Assembly (NCBI GenBank): GCA_021613375.1
Contig: CM038728.1
Location: 30,603,075 to 30,667,074 of the forward strand
Length of the DNA stretch: 64,000 bases
Source of the DNA: Megaleporinus macrocephalus
Taxonomy: Eukaryota > Chordata > Actinopteri > Characiformes > Anostomidae
Direction: 5' to 3'
Shown here: in pieces, positions 30,701 through 44,108 of the stretch
Numbering within the stretch: position 1 is the first letter of the stretch
Layout of the letters: each line of letters opens with the position of its first letter
Translations under genes and position numbers: made by a program
Notes under the pieces: model-generated
Databases searched by the model: none
Told to the model about the DNA's origin: nothing
Seen by the model: the letters and a program-made list of their open reading frames with translations, nothing else

Positions 30701-32250
30701 GCAGCTCTGACTTGTTGCCCTGTTTGTTTTCTCTGTCGCAGTTTGTGGTGCAATATAATGAATAAACAAACACCTGAATGGTGGTTTCAGTAGTCAAATG
30801 CTGACACTACATACACGCAACATAACCGTATGCACAAAAAGGCGGAGATGACGTTGGTGCTGCTTCTGCTACGTCCTACCTCTACATTTATCCTGTTGCT
30901 CCGTTGAACCTTAGCACTGAGTAAGTAGCGTGTCTGTGCGCTGTGGCCAAAGACTGCAGCTTCTCTTGCGTGGGTTGAAGTAAGCCGGGAAGAGATCACA
31001 GAGGGAAGCGTTGGGGGAGGGGGAGCTGGAGACAACAGTTGTTTTGATTGGCTGTGCTGAGGCCTGAGTGATGTATTATCCATGTGTGGTGCACAGTGTG
31101 TTTATAACAGAGAGGCCGAGAGAGAGATGTTCGACTGCAGGCCTGCGATTGGAGCTGTGATGATCGAATGTTTCTCCAATATCGATGTGCTTATGTGTGT
31201 TATTGATATTTTGTTATTGATATTTGCACTGCTGCATTGGTAGTATTTATATATTTAAAAATATTTGTATTCAGTTTGATTAAGCCTGCAGTCAGTGAAG
31301 CCAGTATGAGAATCTTCTATTACTGAAGCATTTGCAAAGTAGCACTGTGGCCTGTGTGCCTTGATTGCTTCTATATGAGCCTTTTAAAGACATTTTGGCC
31401 TGTGCAATTGTTCCAGTGGTAGTTTATTATTTCTCTGTTGTGCTAAAATATAATGCAAGTCCTATTTTTACCCCATACTGTCTCAACATTGTAATGCAAT
31501 GCTGCAAAAGTGGAATTTTTCTTGGTTCTAATGACTTTGCTATCAAAATTCTTAGTTCTCCGGTAATGCACTGTTAATTTTGATGATAGCTAGTTTAACC
31601 AACCAGGGTGCAGCACCAAGTTTTGGAAATCCTGCAACTTGGAAGCCTTTAAAAGGACTTCATTTAAAATCACGTGGCAATCGATGCATATAAATCAGTG
31701 GGCCGCTTAGGCTAAGAGAGCGGTAGGAGTTGAAAATATGCCCTGTCATGTAAATCGCCTGCTAATCGCTGCTGATTCATCGTAAAAAGGTACATCGATG
31801 GCTTAATCTCAATACCGACTTGTTCACCTCTGCCTTGTTTTCGCCTAGAATTATAACCAGAGTTTCCTGTAGGCTGATAACAGATCCTCTCCTTCTCCTT
31901 CTCTTCTCCTCGGCTTGTTGTGGAGAGTTGCGGTGGGGGAGGGAGTGTGGCCTGGCTGAATCTCAATCACTGGGTCCTTTAGCAGTGCTCTCCTTTTGAT
32001 AGGGCAGCTGCAGCCATTCAATCGGCCCATTTACATTGAAATGCGGCGGCGACAGGAAGGGGGGAGGGAGCCCAGTGCCTGTGCGTGGCTGAAAAGCCCA
32101 CCTAACTAAAGACCAAAGAGAGGAGGGCCACCGTGGGGCTCTGACACTTCATTGTTTTCCAGCGGCTCAGTGCCGAGTATATAGCACAAAGGCTTAAAGT
32201 ACCCTCCTTTTGAGTTCTGCTCATCGTTCACACTACTCAGCTTCTTTTTT

Positions 32251-32252
<2 letters not shown>
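30701..32252 (+). other. Putative intron; candidate conserved block near 31960-32240
   Basis: No exon is recognised. Around 31960-32240 there is complex, non-repetitive sequence with developmental-enhancer-like texture (ccattcaatcggcccattta, cattgaaatgcggcggcgac), ending at a TG microsatellite. Its function is unknown. Confidence 0.35.

Positions 32253-32324
<72 letters not shown>
32253..32324. repeat. (TG)n microsatellite
   Basis: About 36 TG units. Confidence 0.97.
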
Positions 32325-32326
<2 letters not shown>

Positions 32327-34689
32327 TAGCCTCCACTCCACCTATATCTAGTTTTTAATGTTGTTTATGTTCTCAACAAGAAAAATAACAGCATATGTGG
32401 AACACGAATATAACATTGTGTAGATGTACACAAATCACTTGCGGAGGCTAAAGCTAACGCATGTAAACTTAGAACTGTTCTCTACATAAAATAGGGGCAG
32501 TGTACAAAACACAGGGTAAGCTTAACTGTAAACAAATGAAGTTCAGTTCTGGTGTTTTGATGTCATGAGAAGTGCTTACAATGCTTTTGAATGCTAGTCA
32601 TTGCAAGTGACGTGTTATTTATCCAGTCTGAACTAAAACTGTCCACAGAATGTTGTTTTCATGGTATCATCAGAGTATCATGTTGCAGAGAGATCTACTG
32701 AAGTTTGCAGTCTAGCCAGGTAGCCATGGCACATCTTGTAATACCACTTTGTACCTGAAGATGTGATAGTAGGTCAGTGTAGTGTTGAGTGGATCAGTCC
32801 AACATAAGAGGATGAGGAAGCAGCGCTGCCGCCCTGATGGCGTATTCTAACCTCTTGTTGTTAATGTTTAAGGTCCTCCTCTTAGCTAGATTATCTCAGG
32901 ACAGCCTTTAAAAGGAAACGTAAATGCAACGTTGGCGTTCACAACAAACCATATTCAGTAGTAAAGCAGTTATTATAATCAGAAGAGGAACAAGAATTAA
33001 TATTGGGGTTGCTTTTGACCAGTGGAGTCGCTGTGGCTGAACTGGGAAGTAAACAGATGTTTACATTGAGAAGCAAGGACTGCATTGGCTTTAAGCTCCC
33101 TATTTTTGGACAGGTGACGTCACCTGATGCATTGGTCTTTTTAAAAATAAGCAAATCGTTTCGAATGTTGTGGGTGTTGAGTTTTTTTTTTAAATTTCTT
33201 TCCCCCACTCTAACGCCGTATACCGTAGTGGTGGTCAGTCTTGGATTTTTGGATGCTGAAGCTACTGCACGTGGCTCCACTGTAGCTCATTAGGGTCTAA
33301 AAGATAAACAGCGTTGCAGACAAACAAGGCCAGTGTGTCAGCAGAGATAGTCTGGCCGAGCTGAAACAATCGCTCTGATTGAAAGGCTGTGGGTTGGTTG
33401 TTTTTCCACCAACGTACGTTGGGACAGGTGTGGCAATCTTCCTCTCTGGCTCCCTGCCGAAGCCTGTGCATTCTCCTAGTGCCATTGATTCGTTGTGAGT
33501 CAGAGCTTGTTTTGAACTTGCCGTTTCCTGGTACAGCAGCAAAAACCAGTTTGCGGTTCTAAGGGGAGGGTTTTTCAATAACATGGGGCCGCTGCGCTCG
33601 TTGTGCACGTTTCTGAAGACGTGTTTAGCAGCACTTCTCAATCACTGAGGACAGTCGTTTCATCAGACCGCAGACTGGTTCGATTTTTGCATGCTTGCTT
33701 AGAGAACTAGCCGACACGTGTCTTTCAGCTCTTTTAATATAAAACTCTTTCTTAAAGCTGTTTTTGTTCATCCCCTCTTGGCTTTAATAGTTGAAGAGAT
33801 TAAAAGCAAGGTGCATGACTGAGTGTTATTTTCTATTTTTCCTCTGGTTAATGGAGCTCGGGTGGACTGGCGGGGGGTTGAATGAGGTAGAACAGGATTA
33901 TTCTCTCTCACAACTCTCATGTAGGCTATTATTTGCTGATTACAGAGGCCTTTGTTTGTGCTGTGGGATGGCTGCCATCCATTTAGACCTGCAAGCGAGT
34001 AGCAGATTTTTATCAGCGGCGTCTATGGGTGTGCGGCAGCGTCGTTCATTCGTTCGTTCTCCTTTTGTGTTGCCATGACCATTAAGCGCGCATCCCATAA
34101 TAAAGCCTACGCGTTGGTTCACTGCGAAACTCCCACAGTCTTCTGTTGCTTTAAATAGAAGCAGGTTTATGTTTCTAAGGCAGTAGGCTTGTCATGTCAA
34201 CCACTTTCTGTACTTTTTCAACGGGCGCTTGCAGCACAGCGGCTAAAACTCGAGATTGCGTCATTTGGTTGTGTTAAAATCACGGCTGCGACCGCATGTG
34301 CATTGCAGTTGGGTTTGCAATATAGTGACCAAACTCTTTAAGGGTCCATATATACGTATGCACTTTTTTTCTCTCCAAAGTCTGTGTATGTGCTTTCAAT
34401 CTTCATTCAAACTAAACTGTCTGTTATTATATCTTTGCCTTAAGAACTTATAATAAAAAAAAGAATTTTTTATCATTTATTATAATCATTGCAACAAACA
34501 AGTCCCATTATAGGCTGTTGTAAGTGTTGTGTTGTAATTGTGACCGCCCTTGACATCTGCAATTCTTTCACTATAACTTGAAGCATTTGTGTTTTACTCA
34601 ATTTACTCAATAGTTGATTTGTTTTTGCAATTCATATACTGAAATATCAGAATAATATGCTGTATCAGTAGTTTTTCTATAGGAACAGG
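32325..34689 (+). other. Putative intron, unique
   Basis: AT-rich and without recognisable exons, repeats or RNA genes. Short open frames on both strands have no recognisable domain. Confidence 0.5.
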
Positions 34690-34920
34690 TTTGCCCATGC
34701 TTACAATAGCATGGCGCCCTTGTGCTGCTTGTTAATGTTGGAGTGGAGCTGATAATGGATTACAGCTAGTGTAAGCTAGTGGTCAGAGGTTTCAACACAA
34801 CACAATGATTTTCTGTCTACCAAAATCTGTGTATAGATACTGTGTTTTTGAGAATTGATACAGTATCACTAAACATAATATGCTTATATACTATATTTCT
34901 AAAAAATTCATACATCCCTA
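34690..34920. repeat. Interspersed repeat family C, inverted and decayed copy
   Basis: gtgctgcttgttaatgttgg, agtggagctgataatggatt and tagtggtcagaggtttcaac are the reverse complement of the family C core. The CTCF-like motif is disrupted here (ctagtgg is kept, the GCCATC half is lost). Confidence 0.75.
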
Positions 34921-35829
34921 CTAACATTAGTGATTTTTAATATAGAATTTTTTTTATTTATTTATTTTTTAAGCCTCTGTTGAGGAGCAGGGCTGATTGT
35001 AAAGCCGTAAACGAACTTCTAAATCGATTACCAAACTCTTATATTGGCAGCTTGTTGCAAATTTATGATGGTGTTGGCCAATACTGCTGTTCTCTTTAGT
35101 GCTTTAGTGCAGTGATGCAACATATCACGGGACTTGTATGCCTTTTTATGTTGCAAGAACAAAATGTGCTCCTGTGTGTCAATGTACACTTTATAGCCGG
35201 ACGTCTTCAGGACGCAACTGCAGATAACAGCTTTTTCCTCCAGGCTTTAGTGTATGTTTAACAATGTGCTGCTGTAATAAGTGCCTAAGCATAATTTGGG
35301 TCATTTTTAGGTCATATTGTTATGAATGTTCATCAGTTATAATAACCAATCCCAACCCCTGCATTGGCTCTAGCACAGTAATCTATCTATTGGTCTGTGG
35401 CAGGCTGACTGAGTGTCTAATTGGCTCAAAGTCTTGCCATGGTCTCTACGTTGCAAATGCTATAGTGTGTGTACATTGTCTGATGCGATTAGGCTTATTT
35501 TATCTTAAGTTGGCATGACGGCAGCTGTTTGCAGCATGTAACAACTCATTTTGACCCTCCTGTTTTTGTTTTGTCAACCTTTCTAGACTGTGCCCGTTGT
35601 ATCTGCCGAGTTAGTTATGTATGCTTTAGTAGGGACAGGATATATAGGATATATTTGTTTTTATTATTAGAACTTTGGCTCTCGTGTTTTAAACTTGTAC
35701 TATACTATTACTATAGCTACTGATAAGATTGATGTAGATAATCTGTCCAATGAAAAACATATCTTGATTTTTGTCGATTTTAAGTTTTCTACATCATTTG
35801 AATACACCAATAATCATTATATTGTGTGA
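34921..35829 (+). other. Putative intron, unique
   Basis: I see nothing recognisable apart from a short T-rich run near 34945-34975. Confidence 0.5.
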
Positions 35830-35985
35830 AATTTTCATGATGAATGGACCAATAGAAATGCTCCAGAATAGCTTGGAGAAAATTCTGGTTCCATTGACTT
35901 ACATTGAAAGTAAATGTTTTCGCTCTCTCCTGTGAAGTTGCAATTTTTGAGATACTTGGTTTTCATTGGATGATATGCTTATGGT
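35830..35985. repeat. Interspersed repeat family B copy
   Basis: gatgaatggaccaatagaaa, gaatagcttggagaaaattc and gttccattgacttacattg match the family at 17118-17660. Confidence 0.7.
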
Positions 35986-36957
35986 TTATCTGAGTATTTA
36001 CCTGTCCACCGAGCCCCTGATGGGGACAGTCTGGTGTTGTATGTGTTTGAGGTCCACTCTACTGCACTGGATCAAAAACCGCCTTCCATCACACATTTAG
36101 CTGAGGGTCTGTAAAACATGTCTTTTAGAAGAACATTTGAGTTGCAAGAAATTAAAAGCTATTTAAAGCTACAACTGCTCCATTATGAATGTTTTAGGCG
36201 ATGAATAATTCAGCTGTGTGTAATGAGGGTTTGTTTAGTGGACTGCATTTGCTTTTTAAGGTGCCCTTCTACTGAGATCTGAGAGGCCAGTTAGCTGCTC
36301 CTCTTGCTGTGGATTTGAGTTGCAGGGGCTGCTTTTACACCAACATGGATGGCAATTATTTCCTATATTCATTCATGGAGAGCCCACTGGGAGATATTTA
36401 TGTTAGTTATATTTTAGTGATATTAGAGGTGAAAACTGGGAGAAATTTGATGTTAATGTTATATTATAAACAAATAATGTAATGTATTGGATGATATTTT
36501 TAAGGTAATTATGTCACCGTTCCTGCATGCTGTCTTACAGGGACAACCTTGTTCTTTGGCTGGATTGTTTTCTTTGGTTTTCTCTTAAAATGACACCTAC
36601 ATTAACTTTGCATGGTACCAAACCAAGTAACCACGTCTACAGAAAGTGCCTTTAAGGTTTCTTTTCTTTTAGAACAACCCAAAACACCCCACACACCTTA
36701 GAGTTAAATGTCCTGGATGTCCTGTGTCAAAATTAAGAAATAGAAGTAAGTAAACAAAAACATATAATGAAAAAGGACATTATCATGCACTTTATCAGTT
36801 TTATATTTCTAAAGTAATACTAAAACATAAAAGCAGATTTCAGTATTGCTAAAGTCTTTTATTTACTTGTATGGTTTGGTGATCCTTCTTATCTAGCAAT
36901 CCAGATAAAAAAGACAATGTTTTGTGATTCTAATGTAAGTTTTGTGTGTATATATTT
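35986..36957 (+). other. Putative intron, unique
   Basis: AT-rich, no exon or repeat recognised. Confidence 0.45.
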
Positions 36958-37850
36958 TAGATAGACTAGCAGTCAAACGTTTTAGATACACTACCAGACA
37001 AACGCTTTAGATACACTACCAGACAAACGCTTTAGATACAGTACCAGTCAAACGTTTTAGATACACTACCAGACAAACGTTTTAGATACACTACCAGTCA
37101 AACGTTTTAGATACACTACCAGTCAAACGCTTTAGATACACTACCAGACAAACGTTTTAGATACACTACCAGTCAAACGCTTTAGATACACTACCAGACA
37201 AACGCTTTAGATACACTACCAGACAAACGCTTTAGGTACACTACCAGTTAAACGTTTTAGATACACTACCAGTCAAACGTTTTAGATACACTACCAGACA
37301 AACGCTTTAGATACACTACCAGACAAACGCTTTAGATACACTACCAGTCAAACGCTTTAGATACACTACCAGTCAAACGCTTTAGATACACTACCAGTCA
37401 AACGTTTTAGATACACTACCAGTCAAACGTTTTAGATACACTACCAGTCAAACGCTTTAGATACACTACCAGTCAAACGCTTTAGATACATTACCAGTCA
37501 AACGCTTTAGTACACTACCAGACAAACGCTTTAAGTACACTACCAGACAAACGTTTTAAGTACACTACCAGACAAACGTTTTAGGTACACTACCAGTCAA
37601 ACGTTTTAGGTACACTACCAGTCAAACGCTTTAGGTACACTACCAGACAAACGCTTTAGATACACTACCAGACAAACGCTTTAGATACACTACCAGACAA
37701 ACGCTTTAGTACACTACCAGTCAAACACTTTAGATACACTACCAGTCAAACGCTTTAGATACACTACCAGACAAACGCTTTAGATACACTACCAGACAAA
37801 CGTTTTAGATACACTACCAGACAAACGCTTTAGATACACTACCAGACTGG
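36958..37850. repeat. 25-bp minisatellite, about 35 copies
   Basis: Unit agatacactaccagtcaaac + gcttt, with dimorphic sites (gac/gtc and cgc/cgt) that vary independently. A few 23-24-bp units have lost bases near 37508 and 37709. The array decays into ccaatcaagcgtttaag-like sequence at 37860-37905. There are no unique spacers, so it is not CRISPR-like. Confidence 0.96.
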
Positions 37851-37905
37851 TATCATTCTACCAATCAAGCGTTTAAGATTGCTACCAGCCAAGCACTTTA
37901 GAACA

Positions 37906-38645
37906 GTTCTGAAACTGTTGATCAGTAGTGTATCTCTCATCACTATTTAAGACCTACTGACCGAATGCAGTGTTGATCTGTTGAGGCCTGTTTTCTGCTG
38001 TTTCTAAGCAGGTCTTAGTGTTCTTTGCGAGTATTATACAATAATTGCCACATCCTACTCTCCGTCTGCCTTATGAAGCTTCCTGGCACAAGTAACTGTT
38101 TTAGTCACGCGACTCTCCCCCCACCCCGCCCTTGCAGGATGTAACCCTGACACCACCGCGAGCGAGCGTTGCACAAAAGAGTTCAGGAGCAGCCGTATGG
38201 TCTTTTTTCAGCGCGGGTCCATGCGTAACGTCCTCAACCCTGCACCAAGCACGTGCGCTCGTTGCATTAAGTTAATCCTCTGCAGCCGTGCCTCTGAAAA
38301 ACTACTTCTTCTTTGCGTATCTCCGGTTCCTCAGGAAATCGGGGGGCTACTAAAGCTCACTTATAGCCGACTGTCCTTTCTAGAGGCAGCGTGACTAATC
38401 TGCCTGTTTGTGTCTTCTCTGTAGCAGAGCTTTTAAGTCTTCTCTGTTTGTGTCATAATGACTGAAATGTGAATCTGATCATGTTGGTTGGATCAGCATG
38501 TTCTTGCTGACGATGGTATCTGTAACAGAGGCTGGAGTTGTTCTTATTCTATATGTTTGATTACAGTATGTGATGTTGTGGTAAGGTTGCGCAACATGAT
38601 GGTACATAATAAATTAGAGCGTGACACTTTTTTGAGAAGACACTG
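37906..38645 (+). other. Putative intron, unique
   Basis: A moderately GC-rich patch at 38100-38240 (ccaccccgcccttgcaggat, accaccgcgagcgagcgttg) stands out from its surroundings. No coding evidence. Confidence 0.4.
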
Positions 38646-38649
38646 ACGA

Positions 38650-40190
38650 GGTAGTTCTTTGAGGGTTCCTCATGAAGACAGTAGTTATGGAACTTTTGTG
38701 AAACGGGTTCTATACATCATCAAAGACGACTTCTGGTTGATAGATGTGATGTATGGAACCTTTGTGAAAAGGGTTCCTTATATCGTCAAAGACTTCTTCA
38801 GGTTAATAGGTGATGTGATGTACGTGGTTCTGTATGGAACCTTTGTGAAAAAGGTTCTTTACATCAAATGCTTCTTCAGGTTGATAGATGTGATGTAGGT
38901 GGTTCTGTATGGAACCTTTTGTGAAAAGGGTTCCTTACATCGTCAAAGACTTCAAGTTGATAGATGTGCGTGGTTCTGGTTGGAACCTTTTGTGAAAATG
39001 GCTCTATACTTCGTCAAAGACTTCTTCAGGTTGATAAGCGATGTGATGTAGGTGGTTCTGTATGAAACCTTTGTGAAAAAGGTTATTACATCAAACACTT
39101 CTTCAGTTGGGTAGGAGATGTGATGTAGGTGGTTCTGTATGGAACCTTTTGTGAAAAGTGTTCCTTACATCAAAGTTTACTTCAGGTTGGTAGGAGATGT
39201 GATGTGGGTGGTTCTGTATGGAACCTTTGTGAAAAGGGTTCTTTACATCATCAAAGACGTCTTCAGATTGATAGGAGATGTGATGCAAGTGGTTCTGGTT
39301 GGACCTTTTGTGAAAAGGGCTCTATACTTCGTCAAAGACTTCTTCAGGTTGATAAGCAATGTGATGCATTTGTTTCTTTATGAAACCTTTGTGAAAAAGG
39401 TTACTTACATAAAACACTCTTCAGGTTTGGTAGAGGATGTTATGTAGGTCTTTCTTTTTAGAACCTTTGTGAAAAGGGTCCCATACATTGTCAAAGACTT
39501 CTTCAGGTTGATGGGTGATGTGATGTAGGTGGTTGTGTATGGAACCTTTGTGAAAATGGTTCCTTACATCATCAAAAACTTCAGGTTGATAGCTGTGATG
39601 TAGGTGGTTCTGTATGGAACTTTTTCTGAAAAGGGTTCCATACTTTGTCAAAGACTTCTTCAGGTTGATAGGAGATGTAATGTAGGTGGTCGTGTATGGA
39701 ACCTTTGTGAAAAGTGTTCCTTATGTCGTCAAAGACTTTTTCTGGTTGATAGATGTGATGTAGGTGGTTCTGTATAGAACCTTTGTAAAAAAGGGTTCCT
39801 TACATCAAAGACTTCTTTACATTGGTAGGAGATGTGATGTAGGTGGTCATGTATGGAACCTTTGTGAAAAGGGTTTCTTACATCAAAGACTTTTTCAGAT
39901 TGGTAGGAGATGTGATGTAGGTGGTCATGTATGGAACCTTTGTGAAAAGGGTTTCTTACATCAAAGACTTTTTCAGATTGGTAGGAGATGTGATGTAGGT
40001 GATTCTGGTTGGAACCTTTGTGAAAAGGGTTCCTTTCGTCATCAAAGACGACCTCTGGTTGATAGATGTGATGTATGAAACCTTTGTGTAACAGGTTCCA
40101 TACATTGTCAAAGACTTCTTCAGGTTGACGGGTGATGTGATGTAGGTGGTTGTGTATGGAACCTTTGTGAAAAGGGTTCTGCTGCTGTTA
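38650..40190. repeat. About 80-bp tandem array, roughly 19 diverged copies
   Basis: Each unit reads approximately ggttctgtatggaacctttg, tgaaaagggttccttacatc, gtcaaagacttcttcaggtt, gataggagatgtgatgtagg. Copies differ by substitutions and small indels, much more than in the other arrays, so this one is probably older. Open frames across it shift between units. Confidence 0.93.
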
Positions 40191-40839
40191 AAAGCAGATA
40201 TTATAACTATTGTGGAACCTATCTATACCGGTATACCAGATGTACCAGTATATCTTGAAGCTTGCAGAACGTTTTGTGAGTGTTTACTGTTCTTTATAAA
40301 ACCATTTGCGTTGATAAAGAGGCCTTAAAGACCCACCTTCAGGTCCTCAGCACTTACAGACTAAGAGGTAGCTGATAATGTCTGTTGATGTAATTTTTGT
40401 TATGAAATCATTTTGACTACTTTCTTGTTTTTGTCCTCCTCATTCTAACTTCCTATTTAAGTAGTTAGTCTTTAAAGGAGAGTAAAACCTGCACGGCGTA
40501 TTTCCTCTCCTGCTTGTTTAGATTGTGGGTTAAACTTATGATGATCATCGAATTAAATTCTTATTATTTTTTTTATTGGAGAAAATTTGGTTTACCATCA
40601 TTATTCACGCTTCACCTCCATTTACTGCTCCTCTAACAGCTCTCTAGGAGCGAGCTGAACAAGACCAGGCTGTAACGTTAGCTGAGATCTGTTTGTCTAA
40701 CAGACCGACGGCCCTTCTCTGTGTACATTTCAAGCAAGGTTGTCTAGGGGTTGTCAGGGTGGCTTAAATTAAGCAGTGTAATAGCAGAATGCTGTGTGGT
40801 GCTCTGTTACACACTTAGAATATAGACACTGCTCGATAA

Positions 40840-41400
40840 TGATAAACAATATTTTGTATTATTTAAAAATGTGTTTGTAAAAGTCTTATATTTTACTAGC
40901 TTACACTTCTTAAAGGATACTAATATCCATCCATAAAGTCTTCCACTTTATCCCGCTAGTCTATGTCATTGGGGGAGGTGGAGTCAACCCCAGCATCATC
41001 GGGCGAAGGTTCTGTTTTAGTGAATCACTCCACTGAAGTTTGCTGAGTGTGTGTTTAGTCAGACTCCTTAACTGGTTTAGGTCTGTCTTGGACAGCGCAC
41101 TCCCGAAGCTCTTCATACTCCTCATACTCTGTTCATACTCCTCATACTCTGTTCACACTCCTCATACTCTGTTCATACTCCTCACACTCTGTTCACACTC
41201 CTCGTACTCTGTTCACACTCCTCATACTCTGTTCACACTCCTCATACTCTGTTCACACTCCTCATACTCTGTGTGGTGGTTTGTTGGGAGATGATGGAAC
41301 AGGTTAGCTGTGGAGAGATATTTAACGGCTGCTTTCTTACAAAGTCTGCAAACTGCAGTCTTCTGATCAACGTCAGTCTTTTCTTCTCTATATTTGAGAG
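40840..41400. mobile_element. VNTR-bearing interspersed element, copy 1
   Basis: Shares its left part with 54700 and 58195 (gtaaaagtcttatattttac, ttaatatccatccat-like, ccactttatcccgctagtct). It carries nine copies of the 20-bp tcctcatactctgttcatac-type unit (41105-41272) and the right part gggagatgatggaacaggtt. This copy has the shortest array and lacks the distal right end. Confidence 0.85.
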
Positions 41401-41823
41401 TTTAAAGTGTTTTCACTCTACTGACTGAAAGGTATTCAACCCCTGAGTGCTGAGCCAGCATCTTAAGTTTGTTGTATTAAAGCAAAACTGAGACTCTTTG
41501 TTTGGCTTTAGTGTTGTTGTGTTTTGTTGTGAAGAAAATTTGATACACTGTTATTCACACACCCACCCCCCAAATATAGAGAGTGTAGTCTGTAGCATCA
41601 AACCATGAGGAGATATAGCTTTTTCACCATAGTAGGAAAAGTTTATATTATCACAGCCCTGCATAGTAATGTCTAGTTTGGAAAGTCGTGTACTCGGCGC
41701 TCTCTGTCGTGTAGTGTGAACTGTTGAAAGATGCTTGCAGAGCCATCGCTGAGTGGTCACCGACTTATCGCAGACGGTCAGCAAACGTCTAGCAAGTTTA
41801 ATATCTAGGATACTAGTAACGGC

Positions 41824-43885
41824 TGTGTGTATGTATGTATACTCTAGTACTACCTCAGTAACTGCTGTGTGTATGTATGTATGTATACTCTAGTACTACC
41901 TCAGTAACTGCTGGGTGTATCTATGTGTACTCTAGTACTACCTCAGTAACTGCTGGGTGTATCTATGTATACTCTAGTACTACCTCAGTAACTGCTGTGT
42001 GTATCTATGTTTACTCTAGTACTACCTCAGTAACCGCTGGGTGTATGTATGTTTACTCTAGTACTACCTCAGTATCTGCTGGGTGTATGTATGTTTACTC
42101 TAGTACTACCTCAGTATCTGCTGGGTGTATGTATGTGTACTCTAGTACTACCTCAGTAACTGCTGGGTGTATGTATGTATGTTTACTCTAGTACTACCTC
42201 AGTAACTGCTGGGTGTATGTATGTATACTCTAGTACTTCCTCAGTAACCGCTGGGTGTATGTATGTTTACTCTAGTACTACCTCAGTAACCGCTGGGTGT
42301 ATGTATGTATGTATACTCTAGTACTACCTCAGTAACTGCTGGGTGTATGTATGTGTACTCTAGTACTACCTCAGTAACTGCTGTGTGTATCTATGTATAC
42401 TCTAGTACTACCTCAGTAACTGCTGGGTGTATGTATGTGTACTCTAGTACTACCTCAGTATCTGCTGGGTGTATGTATGTGTACTCTAGTACTACCTCAG
42501 TAACTGCTGTGTGTATGTATGTGTACTCTAGTACTACCTCAGTAACTGCTGGGTGTATGTATGTATGTATACTCTAGTACTACCTCAGTAACGGCTGTGT
42601 GTATCTATGTTTAGTCTAGTACTACCTCAGTAACCGCTGGGTGTATGTATGTATGTGTACTCTAGTACTACCTCAGTATCTGCTGTGTGTGTGTGTATGT
42701 GTGTTTACTCTAGTACTACCTCAGTAACTGCTGGGTGAATGTATGTTTAGTCTAGTACTACCTCAGTAACCGCTGGGTGTATGTATGTATGTATACTCTA
42801 GTACTACCTCAGTAACGGCTGTGTGTATCTATGTTTAGTCTAGTACTACCTCAGTAACCGCTGGGTGTATGTATGTATGTGTACTCTAGTACTACCTCAG
42901 TATCTGCTGTGTGTGTGTATGTGTGTTTACTCTAGTACTACCTCAGTAACTGCTGGGTGTATGTATGTGTACTCTAGTACTACCTCAGTAACTGCTGGGT
43001 GTATGTATGTTTAGTCTAGTACTACCTCAGTATCTGCTGGGTGTATGTATGTTTACTCTAGTACTACCTCAGTAACTGCTGGGTGTATCTATGTATACTC
43101 TAGTACTACCTCAGTAACTGCTGGGTGTATGTATGTTTACTCTAGTACTACCTCAGTAACTGCTGGGTGTATGTATGTTTACTCTAGTACTACCTCAGTA
43201 ACTGCTGGGTGTATCTATGTATACTCTAGTACTACCTCAGTAACCGCTGGGTGTATGTATGTATGTTTACTCTAGTACTACCTCAGTAACCGCTGGGTGT
43301 ATGTATGTATGTATACTCTAGTACTACCTCAGTAACTGCTGTGTGTATCTATGTGTACTCTAGTACTACCTCAGTAACTGCTGGGTGTATGTATGTTTAC
43401 TCTAGTACTGCCTCAGTAACCGCTGTGTGTATGTATGTATGTATGTTTACTCTAGTACTACCTCAGTAACCGCTGGGTGTATGTATGTATGTGTACTCTA
43501 GTACTACCTCAGTAATTGCTGGGTGTATGTATGTGTACTCTAGTACTACCTCAGTAACCGCTGGGTGTATGTATGTATGTGTACTCTAGTACTACCTCAG
43601 TAACCGCTGGGTGTATGTATGTTTACTCTAGTACTGCCTCAGTAACCGCTGGGTGTATGTATGTATGTGTACTCTAGTACTACCTCAGTAACCGCTGGGT
43701 GTATGTATGTATGTGTACTCTAGTACTACCTCAGTAATTGCTGGGTGTATGTATGTGTACTCTAGTACTACCTCAGTAACCGCTGGGTGTATGTATGTAT
43801 GTGTACTCTAGTACTACCTCAGTAACCGCTGGGTGTATGTATGTTTACTCTAGTACTACCTCAGTAACTGCTGGGTGTATGTGGT
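41824..43885. repeat. About 40-bp minisatellite, 2 kb, about 52 copies
   Basis: Unit tactctagtactacctcagt + aactgctgggtgtatgtatg. Length varies from 36 to 48 bp through changes in GTAT number, with three- and four-fold GTAT forms. Open frames such as YVYSSTTSVTAGCM repeats occur where the period is a multiple of three. Confidence 0.96.
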
Positions 43886-44108
43886 CTCTGATTGCATAAC
43901 TCATAAATCACAGTATGTTAAATCTCTCTGCGCTTTATTCACAACCTCATGTTCAGAAATGAGTGCTGTGCTGCACTGTCCTGTCTGTTTACTGTGTCCA
44001 ATGTCTGTTAATTTATCGTATTTATTGTTTCTAGTTAAAACTGTCTGCACGTTTGCACTGTGTACTTGTACGTAGATGGAATGACAATAAAAGCCTCTTG
44101 ACTTGCAT
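43886..44108 (+). mobile_element. LINE 3' tail-like fragment
   Basis: Ends tgcactgtgtacttgtacgt, agatggaatgacaataaaag + cctcttgacttg. This resembles the 3' end of fish non-LTR retrotransposons, which typically finish ..aatgacaataaag... No coding remnant. It directly abuts the 40-bp array. Confidence 0.55.

Noticed and set aside
36958..37850. Regular 25-bp repeats, superficially CRISPR-like
   Set aside because: Units are directly contiguous with no unique spacers, and the context is a vertebrate gene. It is a minisatellite.
41824..43885. About 40-bp repeats as a possible CRISPR array or repetitive protein gene
   Set aside because: Units are head-to-tail with only GTAT length changes between them, and frames shift between units.
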